Shown here one piece after another: positions 36,602 through 44,508 of a stretch of 64,000 bases of DNA. The stretch is taken from contig CAZYYM010000005.1 in the NCBI GenBank assembly GCA_964651385.1, positions 16,235 through 80,234 of the forward strand. Direction: 5' to 3'. The first letter of the stretch is position 1, and each line of letters starts with the position of its first letter. A program made the translations under genes and the position numbers. Under the pieces are notes generated by a model, which was not told where the DNA came from, did not search any database, and worked only from the letters and a program-made list of their open reading frames with translations. Source of the stretch: GCA-001735895 sp964651385. GTDB lineage: Bacteria; Pseudomonadota; Gammaproteobacteria; GCA-001735895.

Positions 36602-36835
36602 ATGATAACAACAGAAAATATTCAGCAGTTGATCAAGCAGGGCATGTCGACTGAATCGGTAGCAGTGAGTGGTGGCGAAGGCAAGTACATTGCTGAGGTG
36701 GTGAGTAACGATTTCACCGACTTAAGTCTGATTAAAAGACATAAACTGGTTTATGCCTGTGTTAACGAAGAAATTACATCGGGTGAATTACACGCCCTGA
36801 CCATTGTTGCCAAGACGCCCGCTGAAATGGGCTAA
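36602..36835 (+). CDS. ibaG: BolA-family protein IbaG
   Basis: A 77-aa BolA/YrbA-type protein. These proteins bind [2Fe-2S] glutaredoxins through a conserved Cys/His pair and take part in iron-sulfur or acid-stress functions. The conserved stretch is seen as SGGEGKYIAEVVSNDF, LIKRHKLVYACVNEEI and GELHALTIVAKTP. The conserved His is in IKRHKLVYA. The frame is open upstream, but the family starts at this ATG (36602). Confidence 0.9.
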   Translation: MITTENIQQLIKQGMSTESVAVSGGEGKYIAEVVSNDFTDLSLIKRHKLVYACVNEEITSGELHALTIVAKTPAEMG

Positions 36836-36919
36836 AACTATAAGCAGCTTCCGGGGTCATATGATACGCAGGGTATTTGATTCCCGCTAACCGGCCCATG
36901 ACCAGACTAAACGCCGCCA

Positions 36920-38659
36920 ATGATGGTTCGTGCGATGACTAAACTGACCTTACTAGAGCGACGTTTACGGATTGTCACTGGTTTGATATTGTCGGTTTAT
37001 ATCGTTTTTCACCTTTTTAATCATACGCTTGGGTTGGTATCTCTGGACGCTATGGAAGCCATGCGCAAAGCGATCACGCCATTTTGGCGTAGCTGGTTTG
37101 GCGGTTTATTAATATACGGCTCATTGCTTACTCACCTGGCGTTGGCGCTCATGTCCTTATACCGTCGTAGCAGTTTGCGCATGCCGGCCTGGGAAATGGC
37201 GCAATTGATACTCGGGTTATCGATTGTCCCACTCCTCGCCGGGCATATTTCGGCCACCTGGGGCGCCAGGGTTTTATTGAATTTTAATCCGAATTACGAT
37301 TTTGCACTCACTGCAATTTTAAGTAGTCCCTGGTTAAGCACCAAACAGTTATTACTGATAATCGTTGTCTGGTTACATGTCGTCGTCGGCCTGCATTTTT
37401 ACTTTCGGCTGTTTAGATTTTATCGTCGCAAGGCGATTCATTTATATCCATTCGTTGTGATATTGCCTGCACTGGTGATATTTTCAATTGTACGAGTAGG
37501 TCTCGATATAGGCGTTTGGAATTCGACACCGTCAAAAGTCGCCAAACATCCTCTGGGGGGCTATGTCGGTGCCGAACCGACTTACCTGGAGGGCACACCG
37601 CTTAATATTATCCTGCACCACGGTATCCTCGTTGTGTTTTTCAGCTTGTTATCGTTAGTACTGATTGCGCGGTTGCTAAGGGCAAAGCGCCAGCTGACCC
37701 ACGGCAATGTAGTTATCAAACATTTAAATGGTCGTGAATTCAAAGGCGTACCGGGACAGACGATTCTGGAGGTGCTGCGCCTGCATTCGATACCACATGC
37801 TTCGTTATGCGGTGGTCGGGGCCGTTGCACCACCTGCCGCGTACGGGTTGGCGCCGGGGCAAAGCTATTGCATAAGCCTTCAGCGCTGGAACAGTTTGCG
37901 CTCGACCGAATCGGTGCCGCGCCCAATGTTCGCCTGGCCTGCCAGACGCGTCCCGGACATCCGTTGCAAATCAGTCCGCTGGTGCCGGCCGATCTCGACA
38001 TCGAAAATAGCTTGAGAAAGGGGGGTGTCAGCGGCGATGAGCGAGAAGTCGTCGCTATGTTTGTCGATTTACGCGGTTCCTCCAGCATTAGTGAGGGGCA
38101 TTTACCTTATGATGTGCTATTTATTTTGAATCAGTTTTTTCTGGAGATGGCGGATGCGTTAAGCGACAGCTTCGGCCATTACGCACAATTCGAAGGCGAT
38201 GGCTTATTGGCGCTCTACGGTTTAAAACGGGGCATGAAAACCGGATGTATCGACGCATTGAAAGGAGCGATTGATATGCAACGACGTATGAATCAACTCA
38301 ATGATAAACTCAGCGGTGAGCTGCAAGAACCCCTTAATTTCGGTATCGGCATTCACTGTGGCCAGGCGATTGTAGGCAGTATGGGGCCGCCCACAACACC
38401 AAACTATTCGGCGATTGGCGATTGCATTAATGCCGCTGCCAGACTGGAAAATATGTCAAAGGAACTGGAATGTGTGCTGGTCGTCTCGGATGATGTGATA
38501 AAGCACACGGGCTCCGATTTCAATGTTTTTGAAAGCCAGATTGTGCGTTTGCGAGGAAAGCAACAATCAGTCCTGGTCTATGCCATAGAGAATCCGCTGG
38601 ATATTAAACTGACAGTTGTCGAATCGCTTCAGGATGACCAGTTTTCACCTGCGGTATAA
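36920..38659 (+). CDS. Redox-sensing adenylate cyclase: cytochrome-b-like anchor, [2Fe-2S] domain, class III cyclase
   Basis: A 579-aa fusion. Residues 1-255 hold six hydrophobic segments rich in histidine (H31, H35, H72, H109, H153, H159, H233, H234), like the diheme b anchor of succinate dehydrogenase. Residues about 263-352 are a ferredoxin with C297-x5-C303-x2-C306 and C341. Residues 373-560 are a class III nucleotide cyclase with metal aspartates in MFVDLRGSSSI and FEGDGLLALYG, and IGDCINAAARLE. CyaC of Sinorhizobium meliloti has a similar quinone-responsive anchor; the ferredoxin between anchor and cyclase suggests electron flow from quinone pool to enzyme. cAMP as product is inferred. 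A second ATG lies at 36935. Confidence 0.87.
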   Translation: MMVRAMTKLTLLERRLRIVTGLILSVYIVFHLFNHTLGLVSLDAMEAMRKAITPFWRSWFGGLLIYGSLLTHLALALMSLYRRSSLRMPAWEMAQLILGLSIVPLLAGHISATWGARVLLNFNPNYDFALTAILSSPWLSTKQLLLIIVVWLHVVVGLHFYFRLFRFYRRKAIHLYPFVVILPALVIFSIVRVGLDIGVWNSTPSKVAKHPLGGYVGAEPTYLEGTPLNIILHHGILVVFFSLLSLVLIARLLRAKRQLTHGNVVIKHLNGREFKGVPGQTILEVLRLHSIPHASLCGGRGRCTTCRVRVGAGAKLLHKPSALEQFALDRIGAAPNVRLACQTRPGHPLQISPLVPADLDIENSLRKGGVSGDEREVVAMFVDLRGSSSISEGHLPYDVLFILNQFFLEMADALSDSFGHYAQFEGDGLLALYGLKRGMKTGCIDALKGAIDMQRRMNQLNDKLSGELQEPLNFGIGIHCGQAIVGSMGPPTTPNYSAIGDCINAAARLENMSKELECVLVVSDDVIKHTGSDFNVFESQIVRLRGKQQSVLVYAIENPLDIKLTVVESLQDDQFSPAV

Positions 38660-38871
38660 CGTGTACCGCGATGGCTCCGTTTTGGTACTGGCTTCTTCAG
38701 ATGTACGTCCTCTGCGTTGACAATAATCAGAATCCTGGGTTTCCCCGAATTCGGATCGACTGCACCGGTGATAAACTTCGGAATTTTTAATCGGCCCTGC
38801 ATCAGATCATCGAAAATAGTGTAGACAAAGCCGCCGGTTTTAAGACGGGCAGATTCTTTGCCGGCCATCAT
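38629..38871 (-). CDS. Small unrecognised protein (80 aa)
   Basis: A possible gene whose end overlaps the cyclase 3' end by 31 nt in the opposite direction. The product reads like a real basic protein (GGFVYTIFDDLMQGRLKIPK, then PRILIIVNAEDVHLKKP) with no signal peptide. Codon choice fits the neighbours. The ribosome-binding site is weak and I recognise no family. It could be a false frame. Confidence 0.45.
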   Translation of the reverse strand: MMAGKESARLKTGGFVYTIFDDLMQGRLKIPKFITGAVDPNSGKPRILIIVNAEDVHLKKPVPKRSHRGTRYTAGENWSS

Positions 38872-38973
38872 TTTGTGATGCCGAATTTTATGTAACTAAA
38901 ATCTCACAATAACTGAATTTTTCAGTATTGAAGTTAAATTCGAAATTCCTGACCGGATAAATAGGGCAATATT

Positions 38974-39186
38974 GTGGCTTGGGGTAAATTAAAATCGTTA
39001 ACACTGCTGCGATTGGTTGTATTCCCACTTGTTTTAACCGAAACGGCGCACGCCGGCGGCGATCGGGAGCCTGGCATGGAATGGCCTGGCTGTAATAAAA
39101 TGTCCAGGATGCTAGACGAAGAGGATTTTAGCGGTAGTCAGTTCAATCCCGGTTTGAGGAATCTAAAGGCAAGCAATTTTAATTAA
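38974..39186 (+). CDS. Possible small secreted protein (70 aa)
   Basis: A GTG-started frame with a good signal peptide: basic start (MAWGKLKS), hydrophobic core (LTLLRLVVFPLVL) and an AHA cleavage site near residue 27. The mature part would be about 43 residues with one cysteine and many acidic and Asn residues. It ends 17 nt before the chemoreceptor-like gene on the same strand. No family is recognised and the GTG start lowers confidence. Confidence 0.4.
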   Translation: MAWGKLKSLTLLRLVVFPLVLTETAHAGGDREPGMEWPGCNKMSRMLDEEDFSGSQFNPGLRNLKASNFN

Positions 39187-39203
39187 TTATTCGCCTAAAG
39201 AAA

Positions 39204-40481
39204 ATGATTGAGCTACCGAGATATACTTATATCTCAATTTTTGGCCAGCCTATGAAGCATATACAACTCGGGCACAATTTTAGATGGGTTTATTTACTGC
39301 TGCTTTTAGCGTTAATAGTTCTTGATGTACTGGATATATTCCCTCCCTATTCAAATTACCTGCTTATTCTTTGCGGTATTCTATTGCTTGTTGAACAATT
39401 TTGGGACGACAGGAAACGCAATCGCATCAAAACGGAAAGTACACAAGTTAAAATGTCCGTCGATTTGCAAATGGACGAATACAAACGTCTGACCGAAGAA
39501 GTTCTTACGGGTAGCAATCGACAGTTTTCCAGGTTACGCGATGACTTGACACAGGCCCAGGGAATCGTCGACAGTGCGGCTTCCAAACTTGGCGGCAGTT
39601 TAACCGGTTTAGAAGCTCAAAGTCATGGACAGAAACAGATGCTTAAAGAACTCGTCGAGGAACTTTTAGATTTGGCGGAAAGTGAGGAGCACGAACTTCA
39701 AACCATTAACCTGAATCGATTTGCAAACGAAACAAAGCAGGTCATTGATGATTTTGTCGAGACCGTTACCGGATTAAAAAACAGTGGCGAGGTGATTTCC
39801 ACGAAGTTCAGCAAAATGCGAAATCGAGTGGAAGAAGTAACCAAAATACTGGCTGACGTCGACGCGATTACAAGTCAAACAGACTTGTTGGCCCTGAATG
39901 CTGCTATTGAAGCCGCCCGGGCAGGTGAAGCGGGTAGAGGCTTTGCAGTCGTAGCCGACGAAGTAAGGGAGCTCGCAAAAAAAACCAGTAGCTTTAGTAA
40001 TACCATCGTGTCCTTACTTAAGGATATTAACACTACGATCGAACAGCTGGATGGTGCCGTAGAAGACGCATCTTCTACTGATCTGGACAGGATCAGTGTC
40101 TCGAGCGCTGATGTCGACCTAATGTGGGATGAGATGCGAGGGGTAAACGACAAGGCTGCGGCCCAGTCAGTTCGGATAACGGAAATTTCCGAAACCATGC
40201 ATCGGTTGGTCATGGAAGGTGTTTTATCGTTGCAGTTCGAAGATATCGTTCGCCAACATATTGATAATATAGCGGATCGCTCCCGCTACCTTGAAGAATA
40301 TGTGACCCAGTTCCTTGCTGCCCATATTGAAACTGAATCGAGTGGCCTTAGCCGATTTGAAGATCGTAATAATCATCTTATTGAATTAATTGAAAATGCC
40401 GATAACAATTTCAATCAGATTTCCTCAAAGGCAATAACGCAAACAGGCGTTGAAGACGGTGGCGGAGCAGAATTTTTTTAA
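39204..40481 (+). CDS. Minimal membrane-anchored methyl-accepting chemotaxis-like protein
   Basis: A 425-aa protein with two close membrane segments (about residues 27-45 and 50-65) and almost no periplasmic domain, no HAMP and no ligand domain. A long coiled coil leads to the MCP signalling tip ITSQTDLLALNAAIEAARAG, then GRGFAVVADEVRELA. After the tip comes a non-standard tail with LQFEDIVRQHIDNI, a phrase also found in cytoplasmic chemoreceptor-like proteins that lack a CheR tether. It may respond to membrane or cytoplasmic state rather than an outside ligand. Start could be ATG 39204 or 39252. Confidence 0.82.
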   Translation: MIELPRYTYISIFGQPMKHIQLGHNFRWVYLLLLLALIVLDVLDIFPPYSNYLLILCGILLLVEQFWDDRKRNRIKTESTQVKMSVDLQMDEYKRLTEEVLTGSNRQFSRLRDDLTQAQGIVDSAASKLGGSLTGLEAQSHGQKQMLKELVEELLDLAESEEHELQTINLNRFANETKQVIDDFVETVTGLKNSGEVISTKFSKMRNRVEEVTKILADVDAITSQTDLLALNAAIEAARAGEAGRGFAVVADEVRELAKKTSSFSNTIVSLLKDINTTIEQLDGAVEDASSTDLDRISVSSADVDLMWDEMRGVNDKAAAQSVRITEISETMHRLVMEGVLSLQFEDIVRQHIDNIADRSRYLEEYVTQFLAAHIETESSGLSRFEDRNNHLIELIENADNNFNQISSKAITQTGVEDGGGAEFF

Positions 40482-40531
40482 ATTACACGGTAAACCAATA
40501 AAATAGCTTAGGTTGCCCCGCCAGTTTTCAA

Positions 40532-40553
40532 CCCCAAAGCGATTACATTGGGG
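40532..40553. other. Hairpin between convergent genes
   Basis: CCCCAA (40532-40537) pairs with TTGGGG (40548-40553) around a 10-nt loop, between the chemoreceptor-like gene and the SnoaL-like gene. Neither side has a T-tract, so it is at most a weak bidirectional terminator. Confidence 0.35.
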
Positions 40554-40563
40554 ATTAGATAAC

Positions 40564-40956
40564 TTATAGCAGCGCGAACGACTCGGGTAATTTACAAAAA
40601 TAGGCAATTCGTTCACTTAACACACCAGTGTCGCCAACCTTAATTACTGCACTGCCCTGTAACGGAGTTCCTCTGGCTTGCCACCAGCACCAGACTGTGG
40701 CGGGTAAATCATCGTCCTTAATTATCATATCACTATAGTCCAGAAAGGGATTGGCATTTACTTCACCGCCCATACTAACAGCGACGGCTGTAAAATCATT
40801 GACAAAATTAACAAACTCGGCACGTTTAATCCTGCCTGTATTCGGATCATCGTAATAAAAGCCTTCGGCGGTGGCGCTCAAACTGAGTTCGCCATCACCG
40901 ATTTTCCAGCCGTTCAAATAGGTTTGGATAGACTTGCTGATCGTTTCAGCTGTCAT
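40564..40956 (-). CDS. SnoaL/NTF2-like protein
   Basis: A 130-aa protein starting at ATG 40956 (MTAETISKSIQTYLNGWKIG) and overlapping the cupin stop by 11 nt. The phrases YLNGWKIGDGEL, FYYDDPNTGRIKRAEF and YFCKLPESF fit the small cone-shaped SnoaL fold used by isomerases, hydratases or as a binding protein. It is the last gene of the lrp-ligase-MetX-cupin operon. The role is unknown; the upstream frame to 41010 is not needed. Confidence 0.75.
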   Translation of the reverse strand: MTAETISKSIQTYLNGWKIGDGELSLSATAEGFYYDDPNTGRIKRAEFVNFVNDFTAVAVSMGGEVNANPFLDYSDMIIKDDDLPATVWCWWQARGTPLQGSAVIKVGDTGVLSERIAYFCKLPESFALL

Positions 40957-41350
40957 AAGGCGCAGGCATTTCATCGGCATCGATACCGGGTACGTGGGTG
41001 ATACCCGCACGTTGTTTCCAGTCTACCGGATAAGCCGAATAAAAAATGACGCATTTATCGTCACACTCGTAAATGACATGATTGTCCTTGGGTACAAACA
41101 TCAAGTCACCGGGATTTAGCTCGTAGTTGACACTGTCAACTACCAGGCGGAAAGTGCCTTTGAGGCAGTAGATGAGTTCGTCGCAGGTTAAATCCCATGG
41201 CACCGAAATTTTATTCAACGCGTTGATGCCGCCACACATGCTATTACTAATTTCGGTGGTGACAAAAGGTTTGATAAATGTGCCGTTTTCGGGCAGATTG
41301 TCGATTCGATCCTGAATGTCGGCGATTCTAAATACACTGGGTGCTGTCAT
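40946..41350 (-). CDS. Cupin-domain protein
   Basis: A 134-aa single-domain cupin. The barrel motifs are seen in DELIYCLKGTFRLVVD and YELNPGDLMFVPKDNHVIYE. The first motif lacks the usual two histidines (E and no His before G), and one His is in the second motif, so metal binding is uncertain. It is similar in layout to EutQ-type cupins. It lies 24 nt after the MetX-like gene and overlaps the SnoaL gene. Confidence 0.8.
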   Translation of the reverse strand: MTAPSVFRIADIQDRIDNLPENGTFIKPFVTTEISNSMCGGINALNKISVPWDLTCDELIYCLKGTFRLVVDSVNYELNPGDLMFVPKDNHVIYECDDKCVIFYSAYPVDWKQRAGITHVPGIDADEMPAPYDS

Positions 41351-41374
41351 GTTTATTCCTCGTTTAGTGGTAGA

Positions 41375-42379
41375 TTATTCAAGTAGTTCCGCGATTGTGC
41401 TATCGAGGAAATGTTCAAATTCAGGGCTATTGCCAGGCGATGCAACACAGTGCCCCCAGGGTGATTCGAAGACTCGAAGCTCGCCATTATTAATGTGTTC
41501 AATCTCAATCTGGTTATCTTCGACGCGAAAGTACAGGTCGTGGTTGCAAACAATCACAATGGTTCTGGCTTTAATCGCTTTCAAAGCCGCCTGGAAATCA
41601 CCGCCATAAGCAGGTTGCGCACTGATGTCACCCAGTTGCCAGGTTTTTAATTTGCACAGCAGGTCGTTGGCATCCCAGTCGAGATGATCCTGTTCCCAGT
41701 CCTGTAGCAAAGCCTCCGCAGTATCGAAGCCCTTAAGCTTATACAAATGCTCGCGGTAAAAGGTTTGCGAAAAGGCCCAGCCCGCATAAATTCGCCCGAA
41801 AGCTTTCAGGCCCTTGACCGGTGGTGTCAGGTAATTTCCGTCGTCATAAACGGCGTCCGCCTGCAAAGCCGCTTTGACGCCTTCGAGGAACACTATATTG
41901 TGTTCGGCTGTTTTTGCCGATGCACAGAATGGCAGAATAGCTTTAACCATATCAGGATACTGCGCCGCCCATTGAAACGACTGGCAACCCGCCATTGACC
42001 AGCCCGCCACCAGTGCAATCTGTTCGACACCGAGCTGCTCGGTTAATAGCAGATGCTGCGCTTTGATATTGTCAAATAGCGTTATGTCCGGGAATCGCGG
42101 CCCATCGAAAGGCGCCGGGGTATTGCTTGGCGAAGACGAAATGCCATTGCCGAACAGATTCACCGAGACGATGAAATGCCGATCCGGGTCAATCGCACGA
42201 CCCGGGCCGAAGAAGCCTTCATTGCGGCCATGGCTGCCGGTATAAAACGTCGGCAGGACAACAACATTATCTGCTGCCTGGTTTAAGGCACCATAGGTTT
42301 TGTAGGCCAGCTTCAGCTCGGGCAGGACAATTCCCGACTGAAGCCGAAATTCGTGCAGATTAAAGCTGTCGTAATCCAC
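41375..42379 (-). CDS. MetX-like alpha/beta-fold acyltransferase or hydrolase
   Basis: The protein resembles homoserine O-acetyltransferases: FNLHEFRLQSGIVLPELKL at the start, YTGSHGRN, the nucleophile elbow VAGWSMAGCQSFQWA (Ser), NHDLYF (Asp) and ESPWGHCV (His). MetX itself usually has GGSMGGMQ at the elbow, and the neighbours are catabolic, so a methionine role is unlikely; it may move or hydrolyse an acyl group on a pathway intermediate. I choose GTG 42379, 8 nt after the stop of the ligase gene (334 aa); the ATG at 42451 would lie inside that gene. Confidence 0.75.
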   Translation of the reverse strand: MDYDSFNLHEFRLQSGIVLPELKLAYKTYGALNQAADNVVVLPTFYTGSHGRNEGFFGPGRAIDPDRHFIVSVNLFGNGISSSPSNTPAPFDGPRFPDITLFDNIKAQHLLLTEQLGVEQIALVAGWSMAGCQSFQWAAQYPDMVKAILPFCASAKTAEHNIVFLEGVKAALQADAVYDDGNYLTPPVKGLKAFGRIYAGWAFSQTFYREHLYKLKGFDTAEALLQDWEQDHLDWDANDLLCKLKTWQLGDISAQPAYGGDFQAALKAIKARTIVIVCNHDLYFRVEDNQIEIEHINNGELRVFESPWGHCVASPGNSPEFEHFLDSTIAELLE

Positions 42380-42387
42380 CGAAAGGC

Positions 42388-43806
42388 CTAGTATAGACGC
42401 AAATATTCCTGCACTTCCCAGTCCGTCACGGTCTGGTGATAACGCTCCCATTCGTCGACTTTATAGGCCAGAAAAGAGCGGTGCATGGCCTCTCCCATGA
42501 CCGCTTTGGCCATCTCGTCGTTTCTCAATGCCTCGGTAGCCACCATCAGGTTTCGTGGCAGCCGACGAATTCCATGTTCTTTCAACTGTTCGTCGGTCAT
42601 TTCGTAGAGGTCGAAATCGGTCGGTTTGCCCGGATCGATTTTATTATTAATGCCTTCAATTGAAGCAGTCAGCGTCATCGCCAGACCCAGATAGACATTC
42701 ATACACATATCCGCGGCTCGGTTTTCGATGCAATAGCGGCTTTGTGGCAGGCGGAACTGCGCCGAGCGATTGTTATAGCCATAAGTGATATTGGTCGGCG
42801 CCCAGGTCACCGTACCGCCTTCGAAACCACCGACTTTCGGCACCAGGCCGTTATAGGAATTCACCGTCGAACAGGCAATTGCGGTTATGGCTTCAGAATG
42901 TGCCATTAAACCCCCGACCGCGTGCGCGGATTCGGCGGACCAGCCGTTTTTGTCCGAGCCGAAAATATTCACTCCCGGATTATCTACCGATTGCATTGAA
43001 AAATTAATATGTGCGCCCGAACGCCAGTCTCCGGTAGTCGGTTTCGGCATAAAGGTGATAAACATACCGTGCTCCTTGGCTATTTCTTTCAACAAAATTC
43101 GCAGGAAAACCAGGCGATCGGCCATTTCCAGCAAAGTGGTGTAGTGAAAGTCGAGTTCAAACTGCGAATAGGCACCCTCGGCGACGACATCGTGGATGTT
43201 CCAGCCCAGGTCCTCGAGGATGTCGATCATATCTTTCAGGAATGGCATCGAATCGATCGAGTACTCGACATCATAGCCGAAGGCCTGACGCCGCGGCTTG
43301 ATGCCGTTTTCAGGGTCATCTTCGATCGCCTTGACGGGCTGGCCAGCGTCGTTATAACGCATCGCGATGAATTCCGGTTCGATACCGGCATAACCGACAT
43401 AGCCTGCGGCCTCACTATCTCGCATCGCGCGTTTCAACGCCTGCCTGGGGCAAACGTTATAGGGCTTATCCTCCCAGAACAGATCGGCAAAAATAATCGC
43501 CATCGACTTGTCCCAGGGGCAGATATAAACCGCGTCGAGGTCGGGCACCATGACCTGATCCGAATCGGCTGGCGAGAGTTCCGGCACAAATGAAATCGAA
43601 TGCACTGCGAACTGCGGCCCTTTGCCCATACACAGCAGCTCAAAATCGCTCATCGGCACCGGTTTTGTCTTCGGGATACCGAACAGGTCTATCCAGCTCG
43701 ATAGTACGTATTTGACACCGGCGTCTTCGAGTTCCTTGCGAACTTCGGCTATTCGCTCGGCAGTCGGCAGGGCATCGGCAAAATTTTCATAATAAGTGCT
43801 GCTCAT
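42388..43806 (-). CDS. Glutamine-synthetase-like ligase (GlnT/gamma-glutamylamide synthetase type)
   Basis: A 472-aa member of the type III/GlnT branch that also contains gamma-glutamylmethylamide synthetases. Visible motifs are AGIEPEFIAMRY and the second glutamate region QFELDFHYTTLLEMADR, then SGAHINFSMQS, the nucleotide part PKVGGFEGGTVTWAPTN and RFRLPQSRY-like QFRLPQSRYCIENRAAD. The lack of nitrogen regulators nearby and its place in a catabolic operon argue for ligation of glutamate to an amine such as methylamine, rather than bulk glutamine synthesis. It has a strong GGGAGG ribosome-binding site and follows the Lrp gene by 21 nt. Confidence 0.85.
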   Translation of the reverse strand: MSSTYYENFADALPTAERIAEVRKELEDAGVKYVLSSWIDLFGIPKTKPVPMSDFELLCMGKGPQFAVHSISFVPELSPADSDQVMVPDLDAVYICPWDKSMAIIFADLFWEDKPYNVCPRQALKRAMRDSEAAGYVGYAGIEPEFIAMRYNDAGQPVKAIEDDPENGIKPRRQAFGYDVEYSIDSMPFLKDMIDILEDLGWNIHDVVAEGAYSQFELDFHYTTLLEMADRLVFLRILLKEIAKEHGMFITFMPKPTTGDWRSGAHINFSMQSVDNPGVNIFGSDKNGWSAESAHAVGGLMAHSEAITAIACSTVNSYNGLVPKVGGFEGGTVTWAPTNITYGYNNRSAQFRLPQSRYCIENRAADMCMNVYLGLAMTLTASIEGINNKIDPGKPTDFDLYEMTDEQLKEHGIRRLPRNLMVATEALRNDEMAKAVMGEAMHRSFLAYKVDEWERYHQTVTDWEVQEYLRLY

Positions 43807-43827
43807 CGGTTTTTTCCTCCCGGGGTT

Positions 43828-44340
43828 TCAGGTGCTCTGCCGCTTCAGCAGAAATTGATTTTTGAACATCTCGATACCGGTCATGACTTCGAGATCGGCA
43901 ATATCGTCACTGCCATAGCAATGCTGTTCCAGAAACCTCTGGAATGATTCGCTGGAATCGCAAACTACCTCAATGAGTAAGTCGTAACGCCCGGAAACCC
44001 AGAGCACATAGACCACCTCGGTATACTGTGAAAGTCTTTCCGCCACCGCACGTGGAGCTGTTGGCGAGGCCACCTTAATACCGATCATCGCATCGGCCTT
44101 ATAACGAATCGCCATCGGATCAGCCAGCGCAACAATCTTCAGCAGGCCGTTTTTTTTCATCGCCTGCACACGATTGCGGATGGTGCCTTCGGATACCTTC
44201 AGGGTTCGTGCGACGTCTTTGTAAGCCATGCGCCCATCGTCCTGAAGCAACTTGATAATCGATTGGTTCAGCTCATCGACCGGGGAATCGATACTGCGCG
44301 ACTTACTGCTGGATATCGAAACCGGGGCATTTACCGTCAT
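43828..44340 (-). CDS. Lrp/AsnC-family regulator of the ligase operon
   Basis: A 170-aa regulator. The winged helix is near residues 25-70 (NQSIIKLLQDDGRMAYKDVA, VSEGTIRNRVQAM). The RAM effector domain follows (IGIKVASPTAPRAVAERLSQ, VYVLWVSGRYDLLIEVVC). About 20 residues precede the DNA-binding part (SISSSKSRS), longer than usual. It heads the operon and diverges from the Rieske oxygenase, whose upstream region carries tandem GATAAT repeats. A likely local regulator responding to an amino-acid-like intermediate. Confidence 0.9.
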   Translation of the reverse strand: MTVNAPVSISSSKSRSIDSPVDELNQSIIKLLQDDGRMAYKDVARTLKVSEGTIRNRVQAMKKNGLLKIVALADPMAIRYKADAMIGIKVASPTAPRAVAERLSQYTEVVYVLWVSGRYDLLIEVVCDSSESFQRFLEQHCYGSDDIADLEVMTGIEMFKNQFLLKRQST

Positions 44341-44508
44341 AGAGTATTGAGTTTTATGCTTTGTTTTGCCGAATTATTGATGATAATGATAATATTAGCA
44401 AGATTTATTAACGAAAACGCAATCTGCTGCGAAAAAGGCTACGCGATACGAAAATTCTATGATAATTTATCGATACCTAATAAGACCTTCAATCGCTTTA
44501 CGGAATCT

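Noticed and set aside
37582..38088. 168-aa minus-strand frame inside the redox cyclase
   Set aside because: Shadow of the ferredoxin region; the sense frame has exact cysteine motifs.
43009..43593. 194-aa plus-strand frame opposite the ligase gene
   Set aside because: It is antisense to a well-conserved enzyme, has no ribosome-binding site and no family look.
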